Positions 44,861-53,310 of a stretch of 64,000 nt of DNA are shown piece after piece. Position 1 is the stretch's first letter. Each line of letters begins with the position of its first letter. Under the pieces are notes generated by a model. The model worked only from the letters and a program-made list of their open reading frames with translations. It was not told the DNA's origin and ran no database searches. The DNA is from Rhodospirillaceae bacterium (lineage in GTDB: Bacteria; Pseudomonadota; Alphaproteobacteria; Bin65): assembly GCA_028819475.1 (NCBI GenBank), contig JAPPLJ010000019.1:62001-126000 (forward strand), given 5' to 3'. Both the position numbers and the translations under genes were made by a program.

Positions 44861-45667
44861 CTAATCAGCTATCATCTCGGCAGGCCGCTCCCAGTGGACG
44901 ACCCATTTCTCGACGAGGCCGACGAGCGAGTACGCCAGTATGGCGCTGACGATCGAGACGATGAGCGTGAGCCACACCAGCGCCACGTTGAACGAGAAAA
45001 GGGCGTAGGCCATCATAAGGCCGAGACCTTTCTCCGCACCCACCCATTCCGAAATGATGGCGCCCAGGAGCGCGCTGGCGGCTGAGATCTTAAGGCCGGC
45101 GAAAAGGTAGGGCAGCGCGCTCGGCAGGGCCAGAAGCCGGAACTCCTGCAGCTTGGAGGCCGAGAGGCAGTGAAAGAGTTCCGCAGCCTGCCGGTCGACG
45201 GCGCGGAGACCCTGGATCGCGCCGACCAGGACGGGAAAGAAGCCGGCAATCGCGGCGATGATGATCCGGACCGTCGAGCCGACACCGAACCACATGACCA
45301 GGATCGGCGCCGACGCAATGAGGGGAATGCTGTATATGACGACGGCGAAGTTGTAGACGATTCCTTCCGAGCGTTTGACGAGAACCGCAAGCATCGCGAG
45401 CGCCATCGCCGTGGTGCACGCGAAGAAATAGCCGACGACCGTCGCCCACAGGGTCGGCTTGAGATGGAACCACAGATCGTCGGCGTGGGCGACAAAAGTC
45501 GCGTAGATCTCGCTTGGCGCGGCGATGGAAATGGGGAACACGCCCAAGGCCCGCATCAGCTCGACGAAGCCGAGAAATACGACGAAGACGCCGCTGGCAA
45601 AGGCAAAGCGAAGCAGCGAACGTACGGAACTTCGCTTTCCCGCCAGTGTCCCATGAAGCGCGCGCAT
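44861..45667 (-). CDS. ABC transporter permease (SsuC/TauC type), second of two
   Basis: A 268-residue inner-membrane permease. AELFHCLSASKLQEFRLLALPSALPYLFAGLKISAASALLGAIISEWVGAEKGLGLMM is the ATPase-docking EAA region and following helix. Six hydrophobic segments are seen. It is only distantly similar to its neighbour at 44.0 kb, consistent with a heterodimeric pore as in ThiX/RutG-independent pyrimidine importers. It starts 17 bases after the ATPase stop. Confidence 0.9.
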   Translation of the reverse strand: MRALHGTLAGKRSSVRSLLRFAFASGVFVVFLGFVELMRALGVFPISIAAPSEIYATFVAHADDLWFHLKPTLWATVVGYFFACTTAMALAMLAVLVKRSEGIVYNFAVVIYSIPLIASAPILVMWFGVGSTVRIIIAAIAGFFPVLVGAIQGLRAVDRQAAELFHCLSASKLQEFRLLALPSALPYLFAGLKISAASALLGAIISEWVGAEKGLGLMMAYALFSFNVALVWLTLIVSIVSAILAYSLVGLVEKWVVHWERPAEMIAD

Positions 45668-45684
45668 GCCCCGAAGCCGTTCGT

Positions 45685-46482
45685 CTAGCCTTGCGGCAAG
45701 CCGGATTCGGACGGCGACTCGTCGGAGTAGAGCGCGTCGCGCACGAAGTTGACCGTCTCGAAAAAGGGTTGCGAGCGCATCATGTCGAGCGTTCTTGGGC
45801 GGGTCAGCCGCACGTGTCTTTCCGCCTTGATCTGCCCGGGTCCCGCGGTCAGCACGAACACCCGGTCCGCCATGAAAACGGCTTCGGCGATGCTGTGCGT
45901 CACCAGAAGGGCCGAGGTCTGGCTCTCCGCCCAGATGCGCAGAAGCTCCAGATTCATTCGCTGGCGCGTAATCTCGTCGAGCGCCCCGAAAGGTTCGTCG
46001 AGCAGCAAAACCTGGGGATTGAGAACCAGGGCCCGTGCGATCGCAACGCGCTGCTGCATGCCGCCGGAAAGCTGGGAGGGCATCGCCTTCTCGAAACCCG
46101 TAAGGCCGACCAGATCGACGAGTTGCTGCGGACTGCGTTCCAGCTGCCGGTTGCTGTCGCGCAGGATGATCAGCGGCAGCTTTATGTTGTCGATCACGTT
46201 GCGCCAGGGGAGCAGGGTGGCGTCCTGGAAAACGAAACCGATGAGCTGATTCAGCCGGATCTCGGCCGGCGGCCGGTCGCCGATCGAAATGGAACCGTGG
46301 GTCGGCTGAATGATGTCCGCAACGACCCGCAGGAGGGTCGATTTTCCGCAGCCGCTCGGACCGATGATCGCGCCGAACTCTCCTGGCGCCAGCGACAGGC
46401 TCACATCCTTGAGCGCGGTGAGCGTCTCTTGGCCGAGGCGAAATTCGACGGTCACATTACTGAGCTTGAGATGCTCCGCCAT
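45685..46482 (-). CDS. ABC transporter ATP-binding protein (SsuB/TauB type)
   Basis: A 265-residue ATPase: Walker A GPSGCGKS, Q-loop VFQDATLLPWRNV, signature LSGGMQQR, Walker B VLLLDEPFGALDE and switch His in LLVTHSIAEA. LLPW after the Q-loop glutamine is characteristic of nitrate/sulfonate/taurine-type ATPases. Its ATG at 46482 is preceded by a 159-base gap to the binding-protein gene, which contains a perfect hairpin. Confidence 0.93.
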   Translation of the reverse strand: MAEHLKLSNVTVEFRLGQETLTALKDVSLSLAPGEFGAIIGPSGCGKSTLLRVVADIIQPTHGSISIGDRPPAEIRLNQLIGFVFQDATLLPWRNVIDNIKLPLIILRDSNRQLERSPQQLVDLVGLTGFEKAMPSQLSGGMQQRVAIARALVLNPQVLLLDEPFGALDEITRQRMNLELLRIWAESQTSALLVTHSIAEAVFMADRVFVLTAGPGQIKAERHVRLTRPRTLDMMRSQPFFETVNFVRDALYSDESPSESGLPQG

Positions 46483-46554
46483 TGTCAGGGCAATGCCACC
46501 AGCCAGACCGTCTCGCGCGAGCGATTCCGACGTCTTCGCTGACCGCGAACGGCG

Positions 46555-46582
46555 TCACGAACCCCCGGTCGAGGGTTCGTGA
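46555..46582 (-). promoter_or_regulatory. Intra-operon hairpin between binding-protein and ATPase genes
   Basis: TCACGAACCC (46555-46564) and GGGTTCGTGA (46573-46582) form a perfect 10-bp stem with an 8-nt loop. It lies 60 bases downstream of the binding-protein stop in the transcription direction. Like the hairpin at 31907-31943, it would allow more binding protein than membrane subunits. There is no T-tract, so full termination is unlikely. Confidence 0.7.
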
Positions 46583-46641
46583 TACCGTGAGCGGCATGAC
46601 CCGGCAAGCGTGGGCGTCCGGCACGCCCGCGGGTCGGCGCC

Positions 46642-47721
46642 TCACATCCCGAGCGCTTCCTTGACGAGGGACTGGTCGACGAGGTCGGCGACGGGGATCT
46701 TTTTCTTGATCAGGCCGGCGCTCGCGCCCAGTTCCATTCCCTGCTCGAAAATGTCGGTGCCGATCCAGAGGGGCCCCTTGGTCTTCGCGTCGCCGCCAAG
46801 GATGTAGGGCCCGTAGGTCTTGGACTCGACTTTCTGCTGAGCCAGGTTGAGGCCCCGCTGCCCGTATTTTTCGACCGTGATCTTGGCCGTCGCCTCAGGG
46901 TTCTCCGCGAACCACTTCCAGCCCTGGATCTCCGCTTTCAGCCACCGCACGATCAGGTCCCGTTTCTCCTTCAGGGTTTCCTCCAGAGCGAAGAAGACCA
47001 TCGCGTAGGTGACGTCGCCGAGGTCGTTCAGGGAGACGATATGAAGGTCTACCCCCCGCATCCTCAGCATCACGCCCTGGTTGGTCGCCCAGCCGAAGTA
47101 GGCGTCGACCTGTCCGGTCGGAAGAATGCCGGGATCGGTTCCCGTGGGCACGAACTTGACGCTGTTGACGTCGATGCCGCCCGCCTTGAGAAGGGCCCTC
47201 ATCGTCGGCCGCCTCTGCGAGGGGATGGCGATCGTCTTGCCGGCCATGTCCTGCAGGTTGCGGACCGGCTTCGATTTGAGGCTCATCATCGAGTAGGGAT
47301 TCTGCTGAAGTGCGGCGGCAAAGGCCTTGATCGGAATCCCCTTGCTCCTCGCGAGAATGATGTTGGTCGAATCCCGGTCCCCAAGCATCGAGTTCTTGGA
47401 TGCGACCAGGTTGATCGAATCGATGCCCGGACCGCCCGATATGATCTCGGCCTCGATGCCCTGCTTCTTGAAATAGCCGTTCTCCTGAGCCACGAAGTGA
47501 CCGCCGAACTGGACGCTCTTGACCCAGTTCAGGACGATCGAAACCTTCTCGAGCTTGCCGCTCTGGCCCAAAGCCGCAGGTGCGAACGCCGAAAGACCGA
47601 CCGACGCCGCAGCCGCGCCGCCGGCAAGCCCGACGCCCGCCCGCAGGGCATCGCGCCGCGAAACGCCTTCGATTGCCGGGGTCCCCCGGGAAAGGGCACG
47701 AAGTTTTTTCTCCTGATTCAT
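46642..47721 (-). CDS. ABC transporter substrate-binding protein (NMT1/THI5-SsuA family), Tat-exported
   Basis: A 359-residue periplasmic protein. The N-terminus has a twin-arginine signal: SRRDALRAGVGLAGGAAAASVGLSAFAP, cleaved near the GQSGK at about residue 55. The mature domain starts VSIVLNWVKSVQFGGHFVAQENGYFKKQGIEAEIISGG, the NMT1/THI5-like pattern shared with hydroxymethylpyrimidine and sulfonate binders. ATG 47721 follows GGGAGGA at good spacing. The family prefers small aromatic or heterocyclic, nitrogen-rich ligands, which fits the ring-opening hydrolases next to it. Divergent from the AtzH-like gene; an operator lies in the 318-base gap. Confidence 0.9.
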   Translation of the reverse strand: MNQEKKLRALSRGTPAIEGVSRRDALRAGVGLAGGAAAASVGLSAFAPAALGQSGKLEKVSIVLNWVKSVQFGGHFVAQENGYFKKQGIEAEIISGGPGIDSINLVASKNSMLGDRDSTNIILARSKGIPIKAFAAALQQNPYSMMSLKSKPVRNLQDMAGKTIAIPSQRRPTMRALLKAGGIDVNSVKFVPTGTDPGILPTGQVDAYFGWATNQGVMLRMRGVDLHIVSLNDLGDVTYAMVFFALEETLKEKRDLIVRWLKAEIQGWKWFAENPEATAKITVEKYGQRGLNLAQQKVESKTYGPYILGGDAKTKGPLWIGTDIFEQGMELGASAGLIKKKIPVADLVDQSLVKEALGM

Positions 47722-47961
47722 CGCTAGTCCTCCCATAGGCCCGTAAGGTCGAGAGCCTGTTGATTATCGGCATGGAAAAATGTGCCCCGTTTTGGGGCCG
47801 CGAACCGCACAGAGCAAGGCGTCAGCCACGTCTCTCGTCCGCCCATCGGTCGCGCTCGCCTGCAGAGATTTCGGCCCGGCACCGGGTTCCGGCGCATAGG
47901 GCCTGAGGTTCAAATCGGGTCCACGACGTATGAGCACCAGCAGAGTTCAATTGGCCCGAAA

Positions 47962-47978
47962 AGTCAAGTAACTTGACT
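47962..47978. promoter_or_regulatory. 17-bp perfect palindrome, presumed XRE-cupin operator 1
   Basis: AGTCAAGTAACTTGACT is a perfect palindrome 62 bases before the start of the AtzH-like gene. The same core occurs at 50902-50916 (13 of 15 bases) and 53267-53281 (14 of 15), each in a divergent promoter region within this cluster. The rest of the 47722-48039 gap holds nothing else recognised. Confidence 0.75.
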
Positions 47979-48039
47979 GATGGGAACGATTTTGGCATGC
48001 TCGGCGCACTTGTTGAGATTCTGGCTTCGGGAGAAGAAT

Positions 48040-48429
48040 GTGCAGATCAACATTCCCGGAGTGTTGGCCGAGCTGACGGAAGCGTTTCGCGGCTACGAAG
48101 ACGCGTTGTCGTCCAATAAACCGGAGAGGCTCAACGGCTATTTCTGGAAATCGCCGCATGCGGTCCGCTACGGAGTCGCGGAAAATCTCTACGGCCACGA
48201 CGAGATTGCCGCGTATCGTCTGCGGAGGGCACAGGTCGGCGGCGCACCGGACCGAGAGGTGATCCGCGAGGTCATCACAAGCTACGGGCGGGATTTCGGC
48301 ACGACCTGCATCGATTACGTGCGCACCGAAACCGGCCTTGCGGGCCGGCAGTCGCAAACCTGGGCGCGGATGCCCGAAGGCTGGCGAATCGTTGCCGCAC
48401 ACGTCTCGCTGCTGCAGGAGGCCGACTGA
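48040..48429 (+). CDS. AtzH/HpxZ-like protein (DUF3225, SnoaL-like fold)
   Basis: A 129-residue protein. VQINIPGVLAELTEAFRGYEDALSSN, KSPHAVRYGVAENLYGHDEIAAYR and QTWARMPEGWRIVAAHVSLL match the family of HpxZ (oxalurate utilisation) and AtzH, the 1,3-dicarboxyurea amidohydrolase of the cyanuric acid pathway. GTG 48040 is taken as start because it begins at the family N-terminus and GGGAGAAG precedes it; an ATG at 47980 would lie beside the operator and add 20 unconserved residues. It is followed by the ring-opening amidohydrolase gene 37 bases later, an order recalling cyanuric acid operons. Function by homology and context. Confidence 0.88.
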   Translation: MQINIPGVLAELTEAFRGYEDALSSNKPERLNGYFWKSPHAVRYGVAENLYGHDEIAAYRLRRAQVGGAPDREVIREVITSYGRDFGTTCIDYVRTETGLAGRQSQTWARMPEGWRIVAAHVSLLQEAD

Positions 48430-48466
48430 GTTCGGCGCCTCGATGCCGAGTGCCGGGAGTCTAGGA

Positions 48467-49579
48467 ATGGGCCGGCTTTACACCGCATACAAGTTCCCGA
48501 TGTCCGCTCCGGACGACGTCACCGGTCTGGAGGCGCTGCTGGATGACGGCACGGTCGATGCCGAGGAGGTAGTCTGTTTAATCGGCAAGACCGAGGGCAA
48601 CGGCCGGGTCAACGACTATTCGCGGCCGTTGGCCCACCGGTGCCTGCGCGATCTCCTTTCCCGGCGCATCGGGCGGTCCGCCGAAGAAACCGACAGGCGC
48701 GTCGCGTTCGTCATGTCGGGCGGATGCGAGGGAATAATTTCGCCCCACGCCACGGTCTTCGTCAGCAGGCAAACCACGTCGAGCGGCGCGCGCGGGCAGA
48801 AAAGACTCGCTTTCGCGATGGCAAACACGCGGGAGCTTCTGCCGGAAGAGATCGGCACGATCGTGCAGGTCGAGCTCGTTGCGGAAGCCGTGAAGGCGGC
48901 TCTCGAGAGCGCGGAAATCGCCGGCACGGAGGACGTTCACTACGTGCAGGTAAAGTGCCCCCTCCTGACGACGGAGCGGATCAATGCCGCCAAAGCGCGC
49001 GGATCCATGACCGTGACCGAGGACACGCTGAGATCCATGGGCTATTCGAACGGCGCCTCCGGTCTCGGTATCGCCGTCGGCCTCGGCGAGGTCGCCGCCG
49101 TCGATCCCGCAGACATCTGCACCAACCCGGACATATTCACGACTCGGGGCGGCTCGTCGTCGGGAATCGAACTGATGAATTGCCAGGTGTTCGTTGTCGG
49201 AAACTCGGTTCGTTCGGAGAGTCCGTACGTTGCCGCCCACTGCCGCCTCGACGACCTAATCGATGCCGACGGGGTCCGCCAGGCGCTCAGGAGAGCGGGA
49301 CTGCAGGTCGAAGGTTCGGTCGATGAATCCGCCCGCCCGCGGGTGCTCAACGTGTTCGCGAAGGGCCAGGTGCCGCTCGATGGCCTGCTGCGGGGCTGGC
49401 GCACCACATTGTTGACGGATTCCGATCTCAACACGCGCCCGGCCCGCGCGGTCCTCGGCGCCGTGGTGGCGTCCGTTGTCGGCGATCCGGCAATCTACGC
49501 CTCGGCCGGCTGGGGATACCACCAGGGGCCGACCGGCGGCGGCGTGGCGGCCGCCATCGTCCGGGCCGCGGACGACTGA
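48467..49579 (+). CDS. Ring-opening amidohydrolase (cyanuric acid hydrolase/barbiturase family)
   Basis: A 370-residue member of the small family whose known members hydrolyse cyanuric acid (AtzD, TrzD) or barbituric acid. The threefold repeat is visible with a Lys-Ser pair in each unit: Lys41 (GKTEGNG) with Ser84 (VMSGGCEGI), Lys163 (QVKCPLL) with a serine of GGSSSGIEL (230-232), and Lys299 (FAKGQ) with Ser346 (YASAGWGYHQGPTGGG). ATG 48467 follows GGGAG and gives the usual length of about 365. It is translated after the AtzH-like gene. AtzD makes 1-carboxybiuret; barbiturase makes ureidomalonate. Which substrate is used cannot be told from sequence alone. Confidence 0.9.
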   Translation: MGRLYTAYKFPMSAPDDVTGLEALLDDGTVDAEEVVCLIGKTEGNGRVNDYSRPLAHRCLRDLLSRRIGRSAEETDRRVAFVMSGGCEGIISPHATVFVSRQTTSSGARGQKRLAFAMANTRELLPEEIGTIVQVELVAEAVKAALESAEIAGTEDVHYVQVKCPLLTTERINAAKARGSMTVTEDTLRSMGYSNGASGLGIAVGLGEVAAVDPADICTNPDIFTTRGGSSSGIELMNCQVFVVGNSVRSESPYVAAHCRLDDLIDADGVRQALRRAGLQVEGSVDESARPRVLNVFAKGQVPLDGLLRGWRTTLLTDSDLNTRPARAVLGAVVASVVGDPAIYASAGWGYHQGPTGGGVAAAIVRAADD

Positions 49580-49587
49580 TACGGCCC

Positions 49588-50808
49588 TTATTTCTCAGAG
49601 TTCCTAACGGCCAGAAACCGCGCGAGTTCGACCGCCCGCTCGAGCGTTTCGAAGTCCCGGCCGCGCGGCGCAACGAGCGACAGGCCGATCGGGCAGTCCT
49701 CGACCTGCCCGCCGGGCAAGGTGACTTGCGGCAGGCCGCCGAGAGTGGCGACACAGGTCAGCGGCAGGATACGCTGGCGGATCGGCTCCAGCGCTTCGGC
49801 GTCCAGGCGCGGCGGAAGCGCAATGCAGGGCGTCGTCGGCCAGAGCAGGACCCTGTCGTCCCCCAGGATGTCGTCGAGATAGGCCCGTGCTTCCCGGCAT
49901 GCCGAGAGCGCGGTTTCATATTGCGCCGCGGTAACCGTACTGGCCCAGGCGAACCTCTCCCCGATGGCCGTCCCGAAGCCGGGTTGCGCCTCGCGAATCC
50001 ATTCTCCGTGGGCTTGCCAGGCTTCGAAAGCCTGAAGGATGCGCATCGTGGCCGACCATGCGCTGAGATCGCGCTCCCATACGGCCGTCTGGACCGGCGT
50101 ATGCTCCGCGATACGACCGATCGCGCGCTCAAGGGCGGTGCGCACCGGCTGATCGCAGAGGTCGAATGCCGGTTCGGCGACGAGGAAGGTTACCGGAGCC
50201 GAACCGGCTGTCTCCGGGGTCAGCAGAACCCGGCCGACATCGCGGAGCAATTCGGGTGAATCCGCGAGCCATCCCACGGTGTCGAAGCTCGGGGCAAGGG
50301 GAACATAACCCTTCGCAGACAGCCGTCCGTGCGTCGGGCGGATGCCATACAGTCCGCAATAGCTCGCCGGCAGGCGCACCGACGCGGCGGTGTCGGTGCC
50401 GATCGCAAAGTCGACGACACCTCCGGCAACGGCGGACGCCGAACCGCTCGAAGAGCCGCCGGGGATTCGGTTCGCGGCGCGCGGATTGACCGGTGTCCCG
50501 AAATGCACGTTCTCACCGTTGACGCTGTAGGCGAGCTCGTCGGTGTGTGTCTTCCCCACAAGGGTCGCGCCGGCGTCAAGCAGGGTGCGAATGACGGGCG
50601 CCGTCCGGACCGCGGGCGGATGGTTTCGTTCCCAGTCGGGATTGCCGCAACCGGTCACGTACCCCTGAACGTCGAAGAGATCCTTGGCCGCGAAGCGAAA
50701 TCCCGAAAGCGGGCCGGAGGACCGGCCGGGCACAGCTGACCCGAATATCGTGCGAAAAGCGCCGAGCGGATCCTGGGCAGGCGTGTCGGCAGTTCCTGCG
50801 GCGGGCAC
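49588..50808 (-). CDS. Amidase signature family enzyme with altered oxyanion motif
   Basis: A 406-residue Ser-cisSer-Lys hydrolase of the AMI1/indoleacetamide-amidase-like branch. Lys42 (FAAKDLFD), cis-Ser119 (GGSSSGSA) and nucleophile Ser143 are present. The usual DTGGSVR motif reads DTAASVR: both glycines before the nucleophile are Ala141 and Ala142, so oxyanion geometry may differ. Next to the AtzD- and AtzH-like genes it could play the AtzE role (1-carboxybiuret hydrolase) or a ureidomalonase-like one, but no AtzG partner is seen. It converges with the ring-opening gene and diverges from the XRE-cupin gene across an operator. Confidence 0.88.
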   Translation of the reverse strand: MPAAGTADTPAQDPLGAFRTIFGSAVPGRSSGPLSGFRFAAKDLFDVQGYVTGCGNPDWERNHPPAVRTAPVIRTLLDAGATLVGKTHTDELAYSVNGENVHFGTPVNPRAANRIPGGSSSGSASAVAGGVVDFAIGTDTAASVRLPASYCGLYGIRPTHGRLSAKGYVPLAPSFDTVGWLADSPELLRDVGRVLLTPETAGSAPVTFLVAEPAFDLCDQPVRTALERAIGRIAEHTPVQTAVWERDLSAWSATMRILQAFEAWQAHGEWIREAQPGFGTAIGERFAWASTVTAAQYETALSACREARAYLDDILGDDRVLLWPTTPCIALPPRLDAEALEPIRQRILPLTCVATLGGLPQVTLPGGQVEDCPIGLSLVAPRGRDFETLERAVELARFLAVRNSEK

Positions 50809-50901
50809 AATTCTCTTCCGATTCCAACGATGCGTCGATCGGCAGCGCGGTTGATTCGTCGGCAGTTCGACCGCGGGAAAATCGAGGGAACGGGTTAAGT
50901 C

Positions 50902-50916
50902 GTCAAGTATATTGAC
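50902..50916. promoter_or_regulatory. Presumed XRE-cupin operator 2
   Basis: GTCAAGTATATTGAC has arms GTCAA/TTGAC and matches operator 1 at 13 of 15 bases. It lies between the amidase start (50808, leftward) and the XRE-cupin start (50964, rightward), so the regulator probably controls its own gene and the amidase. Confidence 0.7.
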
Positions 50917-50963
50917 TTCTCGACATGCGCCTGTAGTTGAAGCCGGTCAAAACGGGCGACTGA

Positions 50964-51611
50964 ATGATGAGTGCCAGACCAGCGACTAAACGGAAAATCT
51001 CGCGCAGGGACTTGCGTTCGACTCGCGCGAACCCGGTACCGCCGACCGAAATCAGGATCGGCATCCGCCTCAAACACGCAAGGCTGACGAAGGGTCTTGG
51101 CCTGCGCCAGCTCGCGGATGAGGTCGGATGCTCGGAAAGCTTTATCTCGAAGATCGAGAACGACAAGGTGCGCCCGTCCTTCTCGACGCTTCACCGGATC
51201 GTCGCCGCGCTGGAGATGAACGTCGCGCTGCTGTTCGCGGAGGAGACACCGGAGTCCGGCCGGGTATCCATAATGCGACCGAGCACGCGCCCCGTGATCC
51301 GGGTCGATCCGGTTTGGCGGGGCGAAGGAATCACGCTCGAGCGACTGATTCCGGGCGCCGCCGGAACCTTGCTTCAGGCCAACATTCATCACATCGACCC
51401 GGGCGCGAACACGGACGGTCCCATCGAGCACGACGGCGAGGAATTCGGATTCGTGCTGGAAGGGACGCTGCAGCTGGTGGTCGAGGATATCTCCTACGTC
51501 ATCCGCGCCGGCGAATCGTTCTCCTTCTCCTCTCATCTGCCACACGGTTACAGCAATCCCGACAAGACCATCGCCAAGGTCCTGTGGGTCAACACGCCGC
51601 CGACCTTCTGA
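50964..51611 (+). CDS. XRE-family regulator with C-terminal cupin domain
   Basis: A 215-residue regulator. After 30 basic residues the helix-turn-helix reads LKHARLTKGLGLRQLADEVGCSESFISKIENDKVRPSFSTLHRIVAAL. Residues 140-210 form a cupin (HIDPGANTDGPIEHDGEEFGFVLEGTLQLVVEDISYVIRAGESFSFSSHLPHGY), which senses a ligand or metal. It ends VLWVNTPPTF, the same ten residues as the regulator at 61.9 kb. PuuR-like proteins of this layout repress catabolic genes until an intermediate binds. An operator-like palindrome lies 48 bases before its ATG and two more lie at neighbouring promoters. Confidence 0.9.
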   Translation: MMSARPATKRKISRRDLRSTRANPVPPTEIRIGIRLKHARLTKGLGLRQLADEVGCSESFISKIENDKVRPSFSTLHRIVAALEMNVALLFAEETPESGRVSIMRPSTRPVIRVDPVWRGEGITLERLIPGAAGTLLQANIHHIDPGANTDGPIEHDGEEFGFVLEGTLQLVVEDISYVIRAGESFSFSSHLPHGYSNPDKTIAKVLWVNTPPTF

Positions 51612-51626
51612 CCTCCGCTTCCGCCG

Positions 51627-53117
51627 TCACGAAGGCAGCACCCCCGTTCCGAAGTCCGCCAAACGGTCGGCCCGGCTGCCGAAGTCCTGCCCGGTTCGTT
51701 TTCTGAGGCGTCGCACCATCGCCGCCGCCGACTCGTTTGCCGCCGAAGCCAGGCGGCGCGAATCCGCTTCTGCGAGCTGTCCGCCGCTCACGAGAACACG
51801 GCCGGCCACGATGGTCGTGTCGACCTGGCCCGTGTCACCGACGAACAGGATGCAGGCCAGGGGGTCGTGCAGGCCGCCGGCGTAACAGAGCTGCCCGAGA
51901 TCGATGAGCACGACGTCAGCCGCACAGCCTAAGGCCAGGCGGCCGATGTCGTCCCGGCCCAGAATGCGGGCCGCCTCGCGCGTCGCCATCCAGAGCACGT
52001 CATGCGCCGTCATCCAGTCCTCGGGACCGTACTCCTCATGGGTGCCCATCAAACGGTGGACCAGAGTCGCCAGGCGCAATTCCGTAAGCATGCTGCCGCC
52101 GTCGTTGCTGGCCGCCCCGTCGACGCCGATGCCGACAGGCACGCCCGCCGCCCGCATTTCCGGCACCGGACCGGCGGGCACACCCAGGCGCATGTTCTGG
52201 CTCGGGCAATGGGCCATGCCCGCGCCCGTGCCGGCGAGCACGGCGATGTCCTCGGCCGTGTGCATCGTACAGTGAATCAGGCAGGTCTTCGGCTTGAGCC
52301 AGCCGATGCGCTCCAGGTGGGCGGTGGGCCGGCAACCGTGCATCTCCGTCGAGAGCGCCACGTCGTCGGGCCTGGGGGTCACGTGCAGGTGCCGGTCGCA
52401 GTCCGCCTCGTCGGCCAGACGGCCCAGCCGATCCATCAGCTCCGGATGAAAATACGCGATCATCGTCGGCCCGATCCCGATGCGCACCATCGAAAGGCGC
52501 GCCGGGTCGTGGTAGGCGGCCAAGCCACGCTCGCAGGCCTTCAGGATGGCGTCCGGTTCTTCGGTGGTTGCGATTGCCGCGCCGCCGCGCATGGCGGAGA
52601 TGCGGTCGTCGATGGCCCCCTCGAGGCGCGGCACGCAACCGCGAATGGCGTGCTGGCGCAACCCCATCTCCCGCACGGCTCCGATTTCGACGTCCAGGAG
52701 GTCGTCCCGGCCGCCGGGATAGAAGTAGGCGTGATCGACGCTCGTGGTGACGCCCGACAGGAGGAGTTGTGCGGCGGTGAGGCGCGCCGCAGCGTCCATG
52801 GCTTCGCCGTTGAGTTCCTGCCACAGCGGATACATGCAGCCGAGCCAGTCCAGAGAACGGCCCTTCTGGCCGGCCGGCACGACCCGGGTCAGCGACTGGC
52901 TGTAGTGATGATGCATATTGACGAAGCCCGGCAGGACGAGATGGTTGCGGGCATCGATTTCCCGCGCCGCCGGCGCGCCCACGTACGGCTCCGGCCCGAG
53001 TCCGGCGACGACACCATTCTCGATGGCAACCCAGGCGTTGGTGAGCGGCGCCTCGTTCGGTGTCTCGCAGGGATAAAGGCACGCCGCGTGGCGAATGAGG
53101 AGAGTCGGTCGATTCAT
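51627..53117 (-). CDS. Amidohydrolase family protein, 8-oxoguanine/isocytosine deaminase-like
   Basis: A 496-residue zinc deaminase. LPGFVNMHHHYSQSLTRVVPAGQKGRSLDWLGCMYPLW is very close to the 8-oxoguanine deaminase signature (HHH...LTR...YPLW). Further ligands: HLHVTPRPDD, CLIHCTMHT and the metal Asp in GIGVDGAASNDG. The C-terminal 40 residues are Arg/Ala-rich. Family members deaminate amino-purines, isocytosine or hydroxytriazines; in this cluster it may feed the ring-opening enzyme by making a fully oxygenated ring such as barbiturate or cyanurate (inference). ATG 53117 gives the normal N-terminus; upstream frame is unconserved. Divergent from the M20 gene across operator 3. Confidence 0.9.
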   Translation of the reverse strand: MNRPTLLIRHAACLYPCETPNEAPLTNAWVAIENGVVAGLGPEPYVGAPAAREIDARNHLVLPGFVNMHHHYSQSLTRVVPAGQKGRSLDWLGCMYPLWQELNGEAMDAAARLTAAQLLLSGVTTSVDHAYFYPGGRDDLLDVEIGAVREMGLRQHAIRGCVPRLEGAIDDRISAMRGGAAIATTEEPDAILKACERGLAAYHDPARLSMVRIGIGPTMIAYFHPELMDRLGRLADEADCDRHLHVTPRPDDVALSTEMHGCRPTAHLERIGWLKPKTCLIHCTMHTAEDIAVLAGTGAGMAHCPSQNMRLGVPAGPVPEMRAAGVPVGIGVDGAASNDGGSMLTELRLATLVHRLMGTHEEYGPEDWMTAHDVLWMATREAARILGRDDIGRLALGCAADVVLIDLGQLCYAGGLHDPLACILFVGDTGQVDTTIVAGRVLVSGGQLAEADSRRLASAANESAAAMVRRLRKRTGQDFGSRADRLADFGTGVLPS

Positions 53118-53266
53118 TTCGTCATCCGCCCAAACAATTGTTCGGCCGCCCCGATACTGCCAAAGACTCCCGTTGCACATCGTCAACAGGTTCGGTTCGG
53201 ACCGCGAGGAGTCGCGGGCATGCGACCGATGGTTCTTGCGCTCGCATGCGCGTACTATGCCTCAAA

Positions 53267-53281
53267 ATCAAGTAACTTGAC
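53267..53281. promoter_or_regulatory. Presumed XRE-cupin operator 3
   Basis: ATCAAGTAACTTGAC matches operator 1 at 14 of 15 bases and lies 30 bases before the M20 hydrolase start, in the divergent gap with the deaminase gene. One site could control both directions. Confidence 0.72.
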
Positions 53282-53310
53282 AAAGCGCGCAGGAATCATT
53301 CCAAAGACGT

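Noticed and set aside
50809-50963. Search for an AtzG-type small subunit beside the amidase
   Set aside because: No open frame of suitable length or wording exists in this gap or next to the AtzD- and AtzH-like genes.
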